Under the pieces are notes generated by a model. It was given only the letters and a program-made list of their open reading frames with translations, was not told the DNA's origin and did no database searches. Positions 1 to 5,818 of a DNA stretch of 6,967 nt are shown here, one piece after another. How positions within the stretch are numbered: position 1 is the stretch's first letter; the number at the start of each line of letters is the position of its first letter. Position numbers and translations under genes: made by a program. Source of the stretch: Gemmatimonadales bacterium (GTDB lineage: Bacteria > Gemmatimonadota > Gemmatimonadetes > Gemmatimonadales > GWC2-71-9); the NCBI GenBank assembly GCA_013812695.1, contig JACCSZ010000195.1, positions 1-6,967 of the forward strand, given 5' to 3'.

Positions 1-436
1 ACATCGGGTTACCGTAGAATGCGACGATGCGATGCCCTGGCAGGAGCGCGCCCGGTCTCGGCGAAGGCCCCTGCACCGGCCAGCGCGCCGAGTCGGCGGC
101 GGTGAGCTCGCGCCGAGGTTTGCGGCCGGCTCGAGATTTGGGCGGGGGGGCACCCGCCGAATCACCGGTGTCCGCCACCGGCGCCGCTACCGGCTTGGGG
201 GACGGGCCCGATGTCCTGGGTGCGACGATCGGCTTGGGGACCCACGGGCGTGCGACAGGGGTAGTGTCCTTCGAGCCCTCAGGAACCTCGGCAGCGGGCC
301 GAGCGACGGCGCCGCTCCGAGTTGCCGGCGGGTCTCCAGCCCGACACCCGCTCAGGGTCAGCGTGAGTGCGAAGGCGATGACGAGGCGAGCGCAGGGCCG
401 CGGTGAGCCACCGATCGGAGAACAAGGCGATTTCAT
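1..436 (-). CDS. Putative secreted lipoprotein, N-terminal part (runs off the left edge)
   Basis: An open frame from an ATG at 436 stays open for 145 codons to the window edge. The N-terminus is a lipoprotein signal peptide: positive residues (K2, R13, R17), a hydrophobic core at about residues 18-28, and a lipobox L-S-G-C with the lipidated cysteine at residue 31. Residues 32 to about 125 are a low-complexity linker rich in Pro, Ala, Arg and Lys, with two near-repeats of the form PKPxxAP. The last visible stretch, LLPGHRIVAFYGNPM, looks like the start of a folded domain. I recall a similar RIVAFYGNP opening in uncharacterised envelope proteins, but cannot name a function. The expected product is a protein anchored to a membrane by lipid, with a flexible spacer before its functional domain. 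No good Shine-Dalgarno sequence precedes the ATG. The gene diverges from the photolyase gene, 45 bases apart. The lipobox makes the reading frame convincing; the function is unknown. Confidence 0.8.
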   Translation of the reverse strand, partial: MKSPCSPIGGSPRPCARLVIAFALTLTLSGCRAGDPPATRSGAVARPAAEVPEGSKDTTPVARPWVPKPIVAPRTSGPSPKPVAAPVADTGDSAGAPPPKSRAGRKPRRELTAADSARWPVQGPSPRPGALLPGHRIVAFYGNPM

Positions 437-466
437 GGGAACAGAATCTACCATGCAACTCGGGCT

Positions 467-480
467 CCCGGCGCGCCGGG
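467..480. repeat. 14-bp perfect palindrome upstream of the photolyase start
   Basis: CCCGGCGCGCCGGG equals its own reverse complement. It ends one base before the GTG start codon of the photolyase gene, in the 45-base divergent gap with the lipoprotein gene. As DNA it could be an operator for a dimeric regulator. As RNA it could fold into a 5-bp GC hairpin with a CGCG loop covering the place where a Shine-Dalgarno sequence would sit. Such palindromes also arise by chance in GC-rich DNA, so any role is inference. Confidence 0.45.
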
Positions 481-481
481 C

Positions 482-1870
482 GTGATCGACGATCTCCGCA
501 TTCACCCCGGCGGCGAGCCCGGACCGCGTCCCGCCGGCGAGCTGGTGCTCTACTGGATGCAGAGCACCCATCGCGCCCACGACAACTTCGCGCTCGACTT
601 CGCGATCGAGCAGGCGAACGCGCTTCGGCTTCCCGTCGTGGTCTATCATGGGCTCCGCGTCGACTACCCGTGGGCCAGCGACCGGCTGCACACCTTCATC
701 CTCGAGGCGGTCGTCGACCTCTACGCCGACTTCGAGGCCCGGGGCATTCAGTACGGATTCTACCTCGATCCGGGCCCGGGCAGACGCCCGGCGCGCTCGC
801 CCTTGGTCCTGCTCGCGGAACGCGCCGCGCTCGTCGTCACCGACTACTTCCCCACCTTCATCGTGCCGCGCCAGACGCGGGCACTGCGGCGGAAGGTGGA
901 GCCGCCGGTCGTAGCTGTCGACTCGTGCACCGTCGTGCCGCTGGCGTTTTTCGATCGCGCGCACCTGACCGCGATCTCGTTCCGGTCCGCGCTCAACCCC
1001 GCCGTGCCGCACTATCTCCGGCGCCCGGAGAGCCCCGAGCCACGGATCCAACGAGCGATCGACCTATCGTTCGAGCCACTGGTCCCCACCGCGGCCACGA
1101 TTCCGGCGCTCGTCGCCGGCCTGTCCATCGACCACGCGGTGCCGCCGGCGATCCGGGGCGGCACGCGCGCCGGGCGTGAGCGGCTCGCGGAGTTCCTCGC
1201 GACCGGCCTGTCGTCGTACGCCGAGCTGCGCGGCGACCCGACCGCCGAGCATGCGACGAGCCGGATCTCGCCGTACCTGCACTTCGGAAACCTCTCCCCG
1301 CACGAGGTGGTTCTCGGGGCCCGTGAGGCCGGCGCGGGTCAGTCGTCCGACAAATTTCAGGACGAGGCGCTGGTCTGGCGGGAGCTGTCGTACAACTTCG
1401 TCCAGCACGATCCTAAGCATCGCACCGTCGACGCGATTCCGGGGTGGGCCCGCGAAGAGCTCCGGAAGGGCGAGGCGGATGCCCGGCCGGTCCTCTACAC
1501 CGACGCCGAGCTCGAGTACGCCCGTACGGGCAACGAGCTCTGGAACGCCTCGCAGCGCGCCTTCCTGGTGGATGGCTGGATGCACAACGTGATGCGGATG
1601 CTGTGGGGGAAAGCGGTGCTGCAGTGGACCCCGAACGCGGCCGAGTGCCTCCGCATCCTCGAGCACCTCAATAACAAGTACTCACTCGACGGCCGCGATC
1701 CGTCGACGTACGCCGGGATTCACTGGATCTTCGGCAAGTTCGACCGGCCCTTCTACCGGAGGCCGGTCTATGGAACCGTGCGGTATCAATCGCTCAAGGC
1801 GGCTGCGGGGAAGTTCGACACCGAGGCGTACCTCTCAAGGCACGCGCGGGAGCTACCGGGCATCGGGTGA
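482..1870 (+). CDS. phr: Class II deoxyribodipyrimidine photolyase (CPD photolyase)
   Basis: This 462-residue flavoprotein should use blue or near-UV light and reduced FAD to split cyclobutane pyrimidine dimers in DNA. Residues 21-150 form the Rossmann-like N-terminal domain, with ELVLYWMQ at 20-27; the helical FAD-binding domain covers about 225-455. Class II hallmarks are visible: ISPYLHFGNLSP (262-273), FQDEALVWRELSYNF (292-306) and LWNASQ (353-358). Trp354, Trp375 and Trp382 have exactly the spacing (21, then 7) of the class II electron-transfer triad that I recall from the Methanosarcina mazei enzyme (W360, W381, W388). Asn397 sits where that enzyme's FAD-contacting Asn403 would fall. 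Length is normal for the class. The start is GTG: no ATG exists in frame upstream, and it leaves about 20 residues before the first strand. No clear Shine-Dalgarno is present and a perfect palindrome abuts the start. In the C-terminal hairpin, DRPF (421-424) has Phe where I recall Trp in most relatives. Class assignment is firm; light-harvesting cofactor and exact lesion range cannot be read here. Confidence 0.95.
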   Translation: MIDDLRIHPGGEPGPRPAGELVLYWMQSTHRAHDNFALDFAIEQANALRLPVVVYHGLRVDYPWASDRLHTFILEAVVDLYADFEARGIQYGFYLDPGPGRRPARSPLVLLAERAALVVTDYFPTFIVPRQTRALRRKVEPPVVAVDSCTVVPLAFFDRAHLTAISFRSALNPAVPHYLRRPESPEPRIQRAIDLSFEPLVPTAATIPALVAGLSIDHAVPPAIRGGTRAGRERLAEFLATGLSSYAELRGDPTAEHATSRISPYLHFGNLSPHEVVLGAREAGAGQSSDKFQDEALVWRELSYNFVQHDPKHRTVDAIPGWAREELRKGEADARPVLYTDAELEYARTGNELWNASQRAFLVDGWMHNVMRMLWGKAVLQWTPNAAECLRILEHLNNKYSLDGRDPSTYAGIHWIFGKFDRPFYRRPVYGTVRYQSLKAAAGKFDTEAYLSRHARELPGIG

Positions 1871-1876
1871 GCGGCC

Positions 1877-2173
1877 TCAGGGCACCGGTGCGGTGGTCAG
1901 CCCATCCAGCGTGGCGCGGTGCAGGAAATCTTCGTGCTTCTTCCGTTCCTCGTGCGGGAGCCCGCGGTACCACTCGCTCAGTCCCTCACGCGCCGTCGTC
2001 CGCTCCACCACGAGCGACCGGACCTTGTCCTCCATGTGCGCGGCGCTCTCGGGATCGGAGGTCCGCTCGAGCCGCTCCTGCAGCGCCTCGGACTTGCGGT
2101 CGATTTCGCGGATATTTTTCGCGTGGCGCTCGATGTGGGTCGGGCGAATCGGCGGAGGAAGCTTGGTCTTCAT
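1877..2173 (-). CDS. Hypothetical 98-aa charged, helical protein
   Basis: I do not recognise this protein. It is 98 residues long, very hydrophilic and rich in Glu, Arg, Lys and His, with no signal peptide or membrane segment. Residues 13-87 look mostly helical, and the Leu/Ile/Val spacing at about 20-60 suggests a coiled coil or helical hairpin. Features seen are a Pro-rich start (LPPPIRPTH, 5-13), ERLERTSDPESAAHMEDKV (33-51) and the aromatic patch SEWYRGLPHEER (66-77). Translation would start at ATG 2173, with a weak GGTGG Shine-Dalgarno-like sequence upstream. The codon pattern and charge-balanced composition look like a real protein rather than a frame shadow, and the plus-strand frames here are arginine- and serine-rich noise. 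It is the last gene of the minus-strand series, 107 bases after the 53-aa gene, and its stop faces the photolyase stop 6 bases away. Its expected location is the cytoplasm. Confidence 0.7.
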   Translation of the reverse strand: MKTKLPPPIRPTHIERHAKNIREIDRKSEALQERLERTSDPESAAHMEDKVRSLVVERTTAREGLSEWYRGLPHEERKKHEDFLHRATLDGLTTAPVP

Positions 2174-2280
2174 GGTTGGACCACCCTGGGGCGGGAAGGC
2201 TCGGAGCGGCGGCTCGCGGAGCTAGGCTTCAAATGTAAGTCTCCGGCGGCCCGTGCGACGTGTCCTGCGTTACTTCCCGG

Positions 2281-2442
2281 TCATTCCTCCTCCGGGAGGG
2301 GTGGAGCGGTGGGCTCCTCCGCCCCTGCTTCCTCCGGCTGGTCGCTGGTGCGCTCCAGCTTGCGCTGGCGCTTCTCCTCGCGTTTGGTCTGCCGGGTGAG
2401 CTCCTTCTGACGCTTCTCGTATCCGTAGTTGCGCTTGGGCAC
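2281..2442 (-). CDS. Small basic/acidic 53-aa protein, KRNYGYEKRQKEL type
   Basis: A short frame starting with GTG at 2442 and ending at TGA 2283-2281 encodes 53 residues. The N-terminal two thirds are strongly basic and helical (PKRNYGYEKRQKEL at 2-15, then TKREEKRQRKLER at 19-31). The tail is acidic and Pro-rich, ending PLPEEE. This pattern matches, from memory, small uncharacterised bacterial proteins that begin with a K/R-N-Y-x-[FY]-x-KRQKEL box followed by EEKRQRKL. Their function is unknown to me; the charge pattern suggests binding of RNA, DNA or the ribosome, which is inference. GTG is the only start in this frame, since an in-frame TAG lies about 75 bases upstream and no ATG or TTG intervenes. 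There is no clear Shine-Dalgarno. The other minus-strand frame here, which encodes an Arg/Pro/Gly-rich peptide, looks like a shadow. The gene lies 77 bases after the YjdF-like gene. Confidence 0.75.
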   Translation of the reverse strand: MPKRNYGYEKRQKELTRQTKREEKRQRKLERTSDQPEEAGAEEPTAPPLPEEE

Positions 2443-2519
2443 GGCGGAGTTCTCGATGAGGTCTGTGGACGCCGCGGAGACGGCGGAATGCCGGCCGCGG
2501 GCCTATGATGACCTCCAAA

Positions 2520-3167
2520 CTAGTAGGACGGAGCCGGTACCGCTCGGGGGGCCGCACCCCTGGCCTCGAGCTGCCGGTCCTGCGCTCGCGAGAGTGTCAG
2601 GAGCGACACGATCGCGCCGACCAGCGCGAGCTGCATGTCCCACTGGGTATCCCACACGTCGCCCTGCGTCCCCAGAAAGTCCGTCGCCGCGCCGCCCACC
2701 GCGAGCGCGGTCCAGAACTCGATCAGCTCGTAGAAGGCGCTGAACGCCAGGCAGAAACACACGACCAGGAAGGGCAGCCAGCGGCTGCCGCCCAGGGGCG
2801 AGCGTCGAATGAAAATCTCACGAGCGAGCATGGCCGGAATGAACCCCTGCGCGAAGTGGCCGATCCTGTCGTAGTGGTTCCGCGCGAATCCGAGCGCGTC
2901 CTGGATCCAGAAGCCGAGCGGCACCTGCGCGTAGGTGTAGTGCCCGCCGAGCATCAAGATGAGGCAGTGGAGCCAGACGAGCGCATAGGTGAGCGGAGTC
3001 AGCCGGAGCGTCGGATAGAGCAGGATGAGGGCCGGCACGCCGATCAGGATCGGCGCGACCTCGAGCCACCAGGTGAACCGGTCGTGGGGGGTAATGCCAG
3101 ACCAGATGAGGAGCGCGGTCATGCTGGCGAGCAGGGCCAGCTCGTACCGGGACGGCTGTACGGTCAT
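2520..3167 (-). CDS. yjdF: YjdF/DUF2238 family inner-membrane protein
   Basis: This 215-residue polytopic membrane protein belongs to the DUF2238 family (E. coli YjdF), whose molecular function is not established to my knowledge. Likely membrane helices lie near residues 9-25, 36-52, 58-74, 103-118, 130-151 and 177-193. Family signatures are clear: HDRFTWWLE (28-36), GGHYTYAQVPLGFW (74-87), RNHYDRIGHFAQGF (96-109), FYELIEFW (145-152) and GTQGDVWDTQWDM (166-178). The many conserved His, Asp and Glu near the membrane suggest metal or lipid handling, but that is speculation. I chose ATG 3167 because GGAG lies 5 bases upstream and the N-terminus then matches YjdF length (about 209 aa). A GTG at 3212 would add 15 hydrophilic residues and start 10 bases after the rnz stop, but has no good ribosome binding site. 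The C-terminal tail after residue 200 is Ala/Pro-rich and probably disordered. Confidence 0.92.
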   Translation of the reverse strand: MTVQPSRYELALLASMTALLIWSGITPHDRFTWWLEVAPILIGVPALILLYPTLRLTPLTYALVWLHCLILMLGGHYTYAQVPLGFWIQDALGFARNHYDRIGHFAQGFIPAMLAREIFIRRSPLGGSRWLPFLVVCFCLAFSAFYELIEFWTALAVGGAATDFLGTQGDVWDTQWDMQLALVGAIVSLLTLSRAQDRQLEARGAAPRAVPAPSY

Positions 3168-3172
3168 CTGGG

Positions 3173-3176
3173 CTCC
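3173..3176 (-). promoter_or_regulatory. Shine-Dalgarno (GGAG) for the yjdF-like gene
   Basis: On the minus strand GGAG is followed by five bases and then the ATG at 3167. It is the clearest ribosome binding site in the window and favours this ATG over the in-frame GTG at 3212. Confidence 0.55.
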
Positions 3177-3222
3177 GGCATGCGTATCTGATCGCGGGAA
3201 GGCGGTGTCCACGGCGCCGACA

Positions 3223-4137
3223 TCACTCCGGGAACGGGACCTCCACCGACATCCCGTCCCGCGCGATCGACGTTTCCGGGAATACGGCGCGCGCCTCGGC
3301 CAGCAGCTCCGGTGCGTCCCGTGTGTATCGCGGGCTGATGTGCGTCAGCACCAACCGCCGCACTCCGGCATCCAGCGCCACTCGCGCCGCCTCGGCGGCG
3401 GTCGAGTGGCCGGTCTCGATCGCGCGCTCGGCCTCGTCGCTGCCGAATGTGGCCTCGTGAATGAGCAGGTCCGCGCCGCGTGCCGCTTCGAGTAGCGGCA
3501 GGTGCGGGCGGGTGTCGCCCGAGTATACGACCGTCCGGCCGCGCCGCGGCGATCCGACCAGGTCGGCCGGAGTCACCGTCCCGCCGCCGTCGAGCTGAAC
3601 CGTTTCGCCTTTGTGCAGCCGTCCCCAGAGCGGGCCTTCGGGGACGCCGAGCTCCCGGGCGCGGTCGGGGTTGAACCGCCCGAGCCGGGTGTGTTCGGCG
3701 AGCGCGTAGCCGACGGTGTCGGCGCGGTGCTCGGTTTCGAAGACCACGATGTCGTACTCGTCGCGCCGGAGCCGGTCGCCCGCCCGGATCTCGACGACCT
3801 CGACCGGGAACTTGTTTCGCTCGATCCCGAGGCTCATCGCCGCGCCCAGGATTCGCGGTGCGCCCCGGGGGCCGTACAGCGTGACGGGCGCGGTGCGATC
3901 CTGCAGTCCCATCGTCCGGAGCAGCCCGGTGATGCCGAGCATGTGGTCGGCGTGGAAGTGGGTGAAGAACACCTCGGTGAACGCGAAGCCCACCCCGTAG
4001 CGCATCATCTGGCGCTGCGATCCCTCGCCGCAGTCGAACAGGATCGTCTCGCCTTCGCGCTGCACCGCCAGCCCGGCGACATTCCGGTCGACGGTCGGGC
4101 ACGAAGCGCCGGTGCCGAGGAAGGTCACGCTGAGCAT
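3223..4137 (-). CDS. rnz: Ribonuclease Z (tRNA 3'-processing endonuclease)
   Basis: This 304-residue metallo-beta-lactamase-fold enzyme cuts the 3' trailer from precursor tRNAs in the cytoplasm, the short-form RNase Z being about 300-320 residues. Motif order is complete: FLGTGASCPT (6-15), FDCGEGSQRQ (34-43), and the zinc-binding THFHADH (59-65, with H60, H62, D64 and H65). His137 lies in TEHRADTVGY, Asp208 in YSGDTR, the HST box is at 244-246, and His266 in LTHISPRY. The segment LGRFNPDRARELGVPEGP (152-169) is typical of bacterial RNase Z and sets it apart from other beta-lactamase-fold hydrolases. The flexible-arm region at about 150-185 is present. The ATG at 4137 puts the glycine-rich first strand at the very N-terminus, as in the family; no Shine-Dalgarno is seen, and it starts 19 bases after the mlaD stop, so coupling is likely. 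No catalytic residue is missing. Confidence 0.97.
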   Translation of the reverse strand: MLSVTFLGTGASCPTVDRNVAGLAVQREGETILFDCGEGSQRQMMRYGVGFAFTEVFFTHFHADHMLGITGLLRTMGLQDRTAPVTLYGPRGAPRILGAAMSLGIERNKFPVEVVEIRAGDRLRRDEYDIVVFETEHRADTVGYALAEHTRLGRFNPDRARELGVPEGPLWGRLHKGETVQLDGGGTVTPADLVGSPRRGRTVVYSGDTRPHLPLLEAARGADLLIHEATFGSDEAERAIETGHSTAAEAARVALDAGVRRLVLTHISPRYTRDAPELLAEARAVFPETSIARDGMSVEVPFPE

Positions 4138-4156
4138 GAGGAGAAGGTACGGTTCC

Positions 4157-5059
4157 CTAAAACAGCTTCACCGTCACCGGCACCTTTCCCGGATGCTTCT
4201 GCAGCTCGTCGACCAGCCGCTTCATGCTCTGGCTGAGCTCGCGGATGTCGGTGTAGAACCCGCTGTCGGTCGCGAACTTTCCGATCGTGCCACGGCCGCT
4301 GCTCACGCCGGCAAGCACGGTGTCGAGCCGGGCGCTCGTGGTGGTGAGCTGCCCGGTCATGGCCGCCAGGTTGCCCGTGAGCGTGTCCGCCCGGCCGAGG
4401 GTCCGCGCCAGGGCCGGGTTGGCGAGGGTGCTGTCGAGCCGCGTCGTGAGCGAGCGAAACGACGCCATCGTCTGCGTCAGCTGCGCCGTGGGTCCGGTCC
4501 GCGTGTCGCTCAGCACCTGCATGGTTTTCTGCGTCGCTTTGAGCGTGGCCTGCAGCGCCTCGAGCGTGGCGTAGAGCTGGTCGGCGGTGCGCTGATTGAC
4601 GATGGTCTGCGCGCCGAGCAGCACGCTGTCGGCCCGGTCGGCGAGCCCCAGAGCGCGTCCGCTGAGACCGAGATCCTGGGTTCCGGCGATCATCCGTCCC
4701 TCCGGCAGCGGCCGGCCGCTCTGACCCGGATTGAAATCGATCGCGTAGTCGCCCACCAGCGACACCGACACGATGGTGGCCGAGGCGTCCACCCGGGGTT
4801 GGATTTTGGGCGGGAGGCTCGCCCGCACCATCACCTTGCCGACGTCCACGAACTCGATCGCCTCGACCTTGCCGACGTTGACGCCCGATACCCGTACCGG
4901 GGACGCACGCTTGAGCCCGCTCACGTTGACGAACTGCACCGTCACCGAATTCCCCGACGACACGCGCCGACCGCTCAGCCACATCGTGCCGAAGATGAAC
5001 ACGAGTATAGCGACGATGACGATCGAGCCGACGGTCACTTCCCGGACGCGCAGATCCAT
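4157..5059 (-). CDS. mlaD: MlaD-like MCE-domain lipid-transport protein
   Basis: This 300-residue protein should be the substrate-binding subunit of the Mla-type ABC transporter, anchored in the inner membrane with its body in the periplasm. One membrane helix lies at about residues 10-29. The MCE domain spans about 37-113 and contains VQFVNVSGLKRASPVRVSGV (41-60), NVGKVEAIEF (61-70) and SLVGDYAIDF (100-109). A long, Thr/Gln/Leu-rich helical region follows (about 130-250), then GRGTIGKFATDSGFY (255-269), a motif I recall near the C-terminus of long MlaD and Mce proteins, and a final helix and strand. E. coli MlaD is only about 183 residues, so this is the extended form. It starts 6 bases after the mlaF stop with no separate Shine-Dalgarno, which implies translational coupling. 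No separate MlaC or MlaB gene is visible in the window. Confidence 0.93.
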   Translation of the reverse strand: MDLRVREVTVGSIVIVAILVFIFGTMWLSGRRVSSGNSVTVQFVNVSGLKRASPVRVSGVNVGKVEAIEFVDVGKVMVRASLPPKIQPRVDASATIVSVSLVGDYAIDFNPGQSGRPLPEGRMIAGTQDLGLSGRALGLADRADSVLLGAQTIVNQRTADQLYATLEALQATLKATQKTMQVLSDTRTGPTAQLTQTMASFRSLTTRLDSTLANPALARTLGRADTLTGNLAAMTGQLTTTSARLDTVLAGVSSGRGTIGKFATDSGFYTDIRELSQSMKRLVDELQKHPGKVPVTVKLF

Positions 5060-5065
5060 AAGGGC

Positions 5066-5818
5066 TCAGGCCGCGAAGGAGGGATTATCGAAGTCGCGCT
5101 CGAGGAACTCCCTGACCTTGGCGTTCTTCGATTCCAGGAATTCCTGCGGCGTGCCCTGCATCACCAGCTTGCCTTCGCTCAGCAGGGCGAGCCGATCGGC
5201 CACCCGGAACGCGCCGCGGACGTCGTGCGTCACCATCACGCTGGTAACGCCGAGCTCGTCGTCGAGCCGCTGCACCAGGCCGTCGATGATGTCGGCGTTG
5301 ACGGGATCGAGCCCCGAGGTGGGCTCGTCGTACAACAGGTATTTGGGGCTGCCGGCGATCGCCCGCGCGATCCCGACCCGCTTGCGCATGCCGCCCGAGA
5401 GCTGGGCCGGGAACTTGTCGACCGTGTCGGGCGGCAGGTTCACCAGCCGGATACACTCGCTGATCCGGCCGCGCACATAGTCGAGATCGGCGTACTTGTC
5501 CTCGTCGGTGACGCCCAGCCTGACGTTCTCGAACACGTTCATCGAATCGAACAGCGCGCCGTTCTGGAAGACGTAGCCGATCTGCGCCCGGAGCTCGCTC
5601 AGATCCTTGCGCTTGAGCCGGCAGATATCCTTGCCATCCACGATCACCTCACCCACATCGGGCTTGATCAGCCCGATGATGTGCTTGAGCAGGACGCTCT
5701 TGCCCGTGCCCGAGGGCCCGAGCAGCGCCACGGTCTCGCCCTCGCGCACCTGGAAGTCCACGCCGTTCAGCACGGTCTGCTTGCCGAAACGTTTGTGGAT
5801 GTTATGGAGCTCGATCAT
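5066..5818 (-). CDS. mlaF: MlaF-like ABC transporter ATPase
   Basis: This 250-residue ATPase powers the MlaE-D lipid transporter from the cytoplasmic face. Seen in order are Walker A GPSGTGKS (34-41, Lys40), a Q-loop Gln85 in YVFQNGALFDSMNVFENV (82-99, typical of the MlaF/MKL subfamily), signature LSGGMRKRVGIARA (140-153), Walker B YLLYDEPTSGLDP (160-172, catalytic Glu165) and the switch His198 in VTHD. The start is ATG 5818, whose ATGA overlaps the mlaE stop by 4 bases. The frame remains open upstream to 6475, but that part is an Arg/His/Pro-rich shadow of mlaE. Length and N-terminus (MIELHNIHKRFG) match the family, so the internal ATG is right. The C-terminus ends shortly after a FLERDFDNPS stretch. 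Confidence 0.97.
   Translation of the reverse strand: MIELHNIHKRFGKQTVLNGVDFQVREGETVALLGPSGTGKSVLLKHIIGLIKPDVGEVIVDGKDICRLKRKDLSELRAQIGYVFQNGALFDSMNVFENVRLGVTDEDKYADLDYVRGRISECIRLVNLPPDTVDKFPAQLSGGMRKRVGIARAIAGSPKYLLYDEPTSGLDPVNADIIDGLVQRLDDELGVTSVMVTHDVRGAFRVADRLALLSEGKLVMQGTPQEFLESKNAKVREFLERDFDNPSFAA

Noticed and set aside
27..485. Plus-strand open frame before the photolyase gene
   Set aside because: Its translation is Gly/Ala/Arg-rich without features, while the minus-strand frame over the same bases has a clean lipoprotein signal peptide.
1882..1891. GCACCGGTGC palindrome near the photolyase and 98-aa gene stop codons, considered as a terminator
   Set aside because: The stem is only 10 bases with no loop and no T-run on either side, and it lies inside the 98-aa coding sequence.
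2174..2280. The 107-base gap between the two small genes, examined for an RNA or promoter
   Set aside because: Only a TACATT box (minus, 2237-2232) was seen, without a matching -35 element or stable hairpin.
2286..2300. CCTCC/GGAGG inverted repeat at the end of the 53-aa gene
   Set aside because: It is a short stem inside Glu/Pro codons with no following T-run, so it gives no support for a terminator.
2270..2557. 95-codon minus-strand frame overlapping the 53-aa gene
   Set aside because: The peptide is Arg/Pro/Gly-rich and featureless; the alternate frame encodes the patterned KRNYGYEKRQKEL protein.
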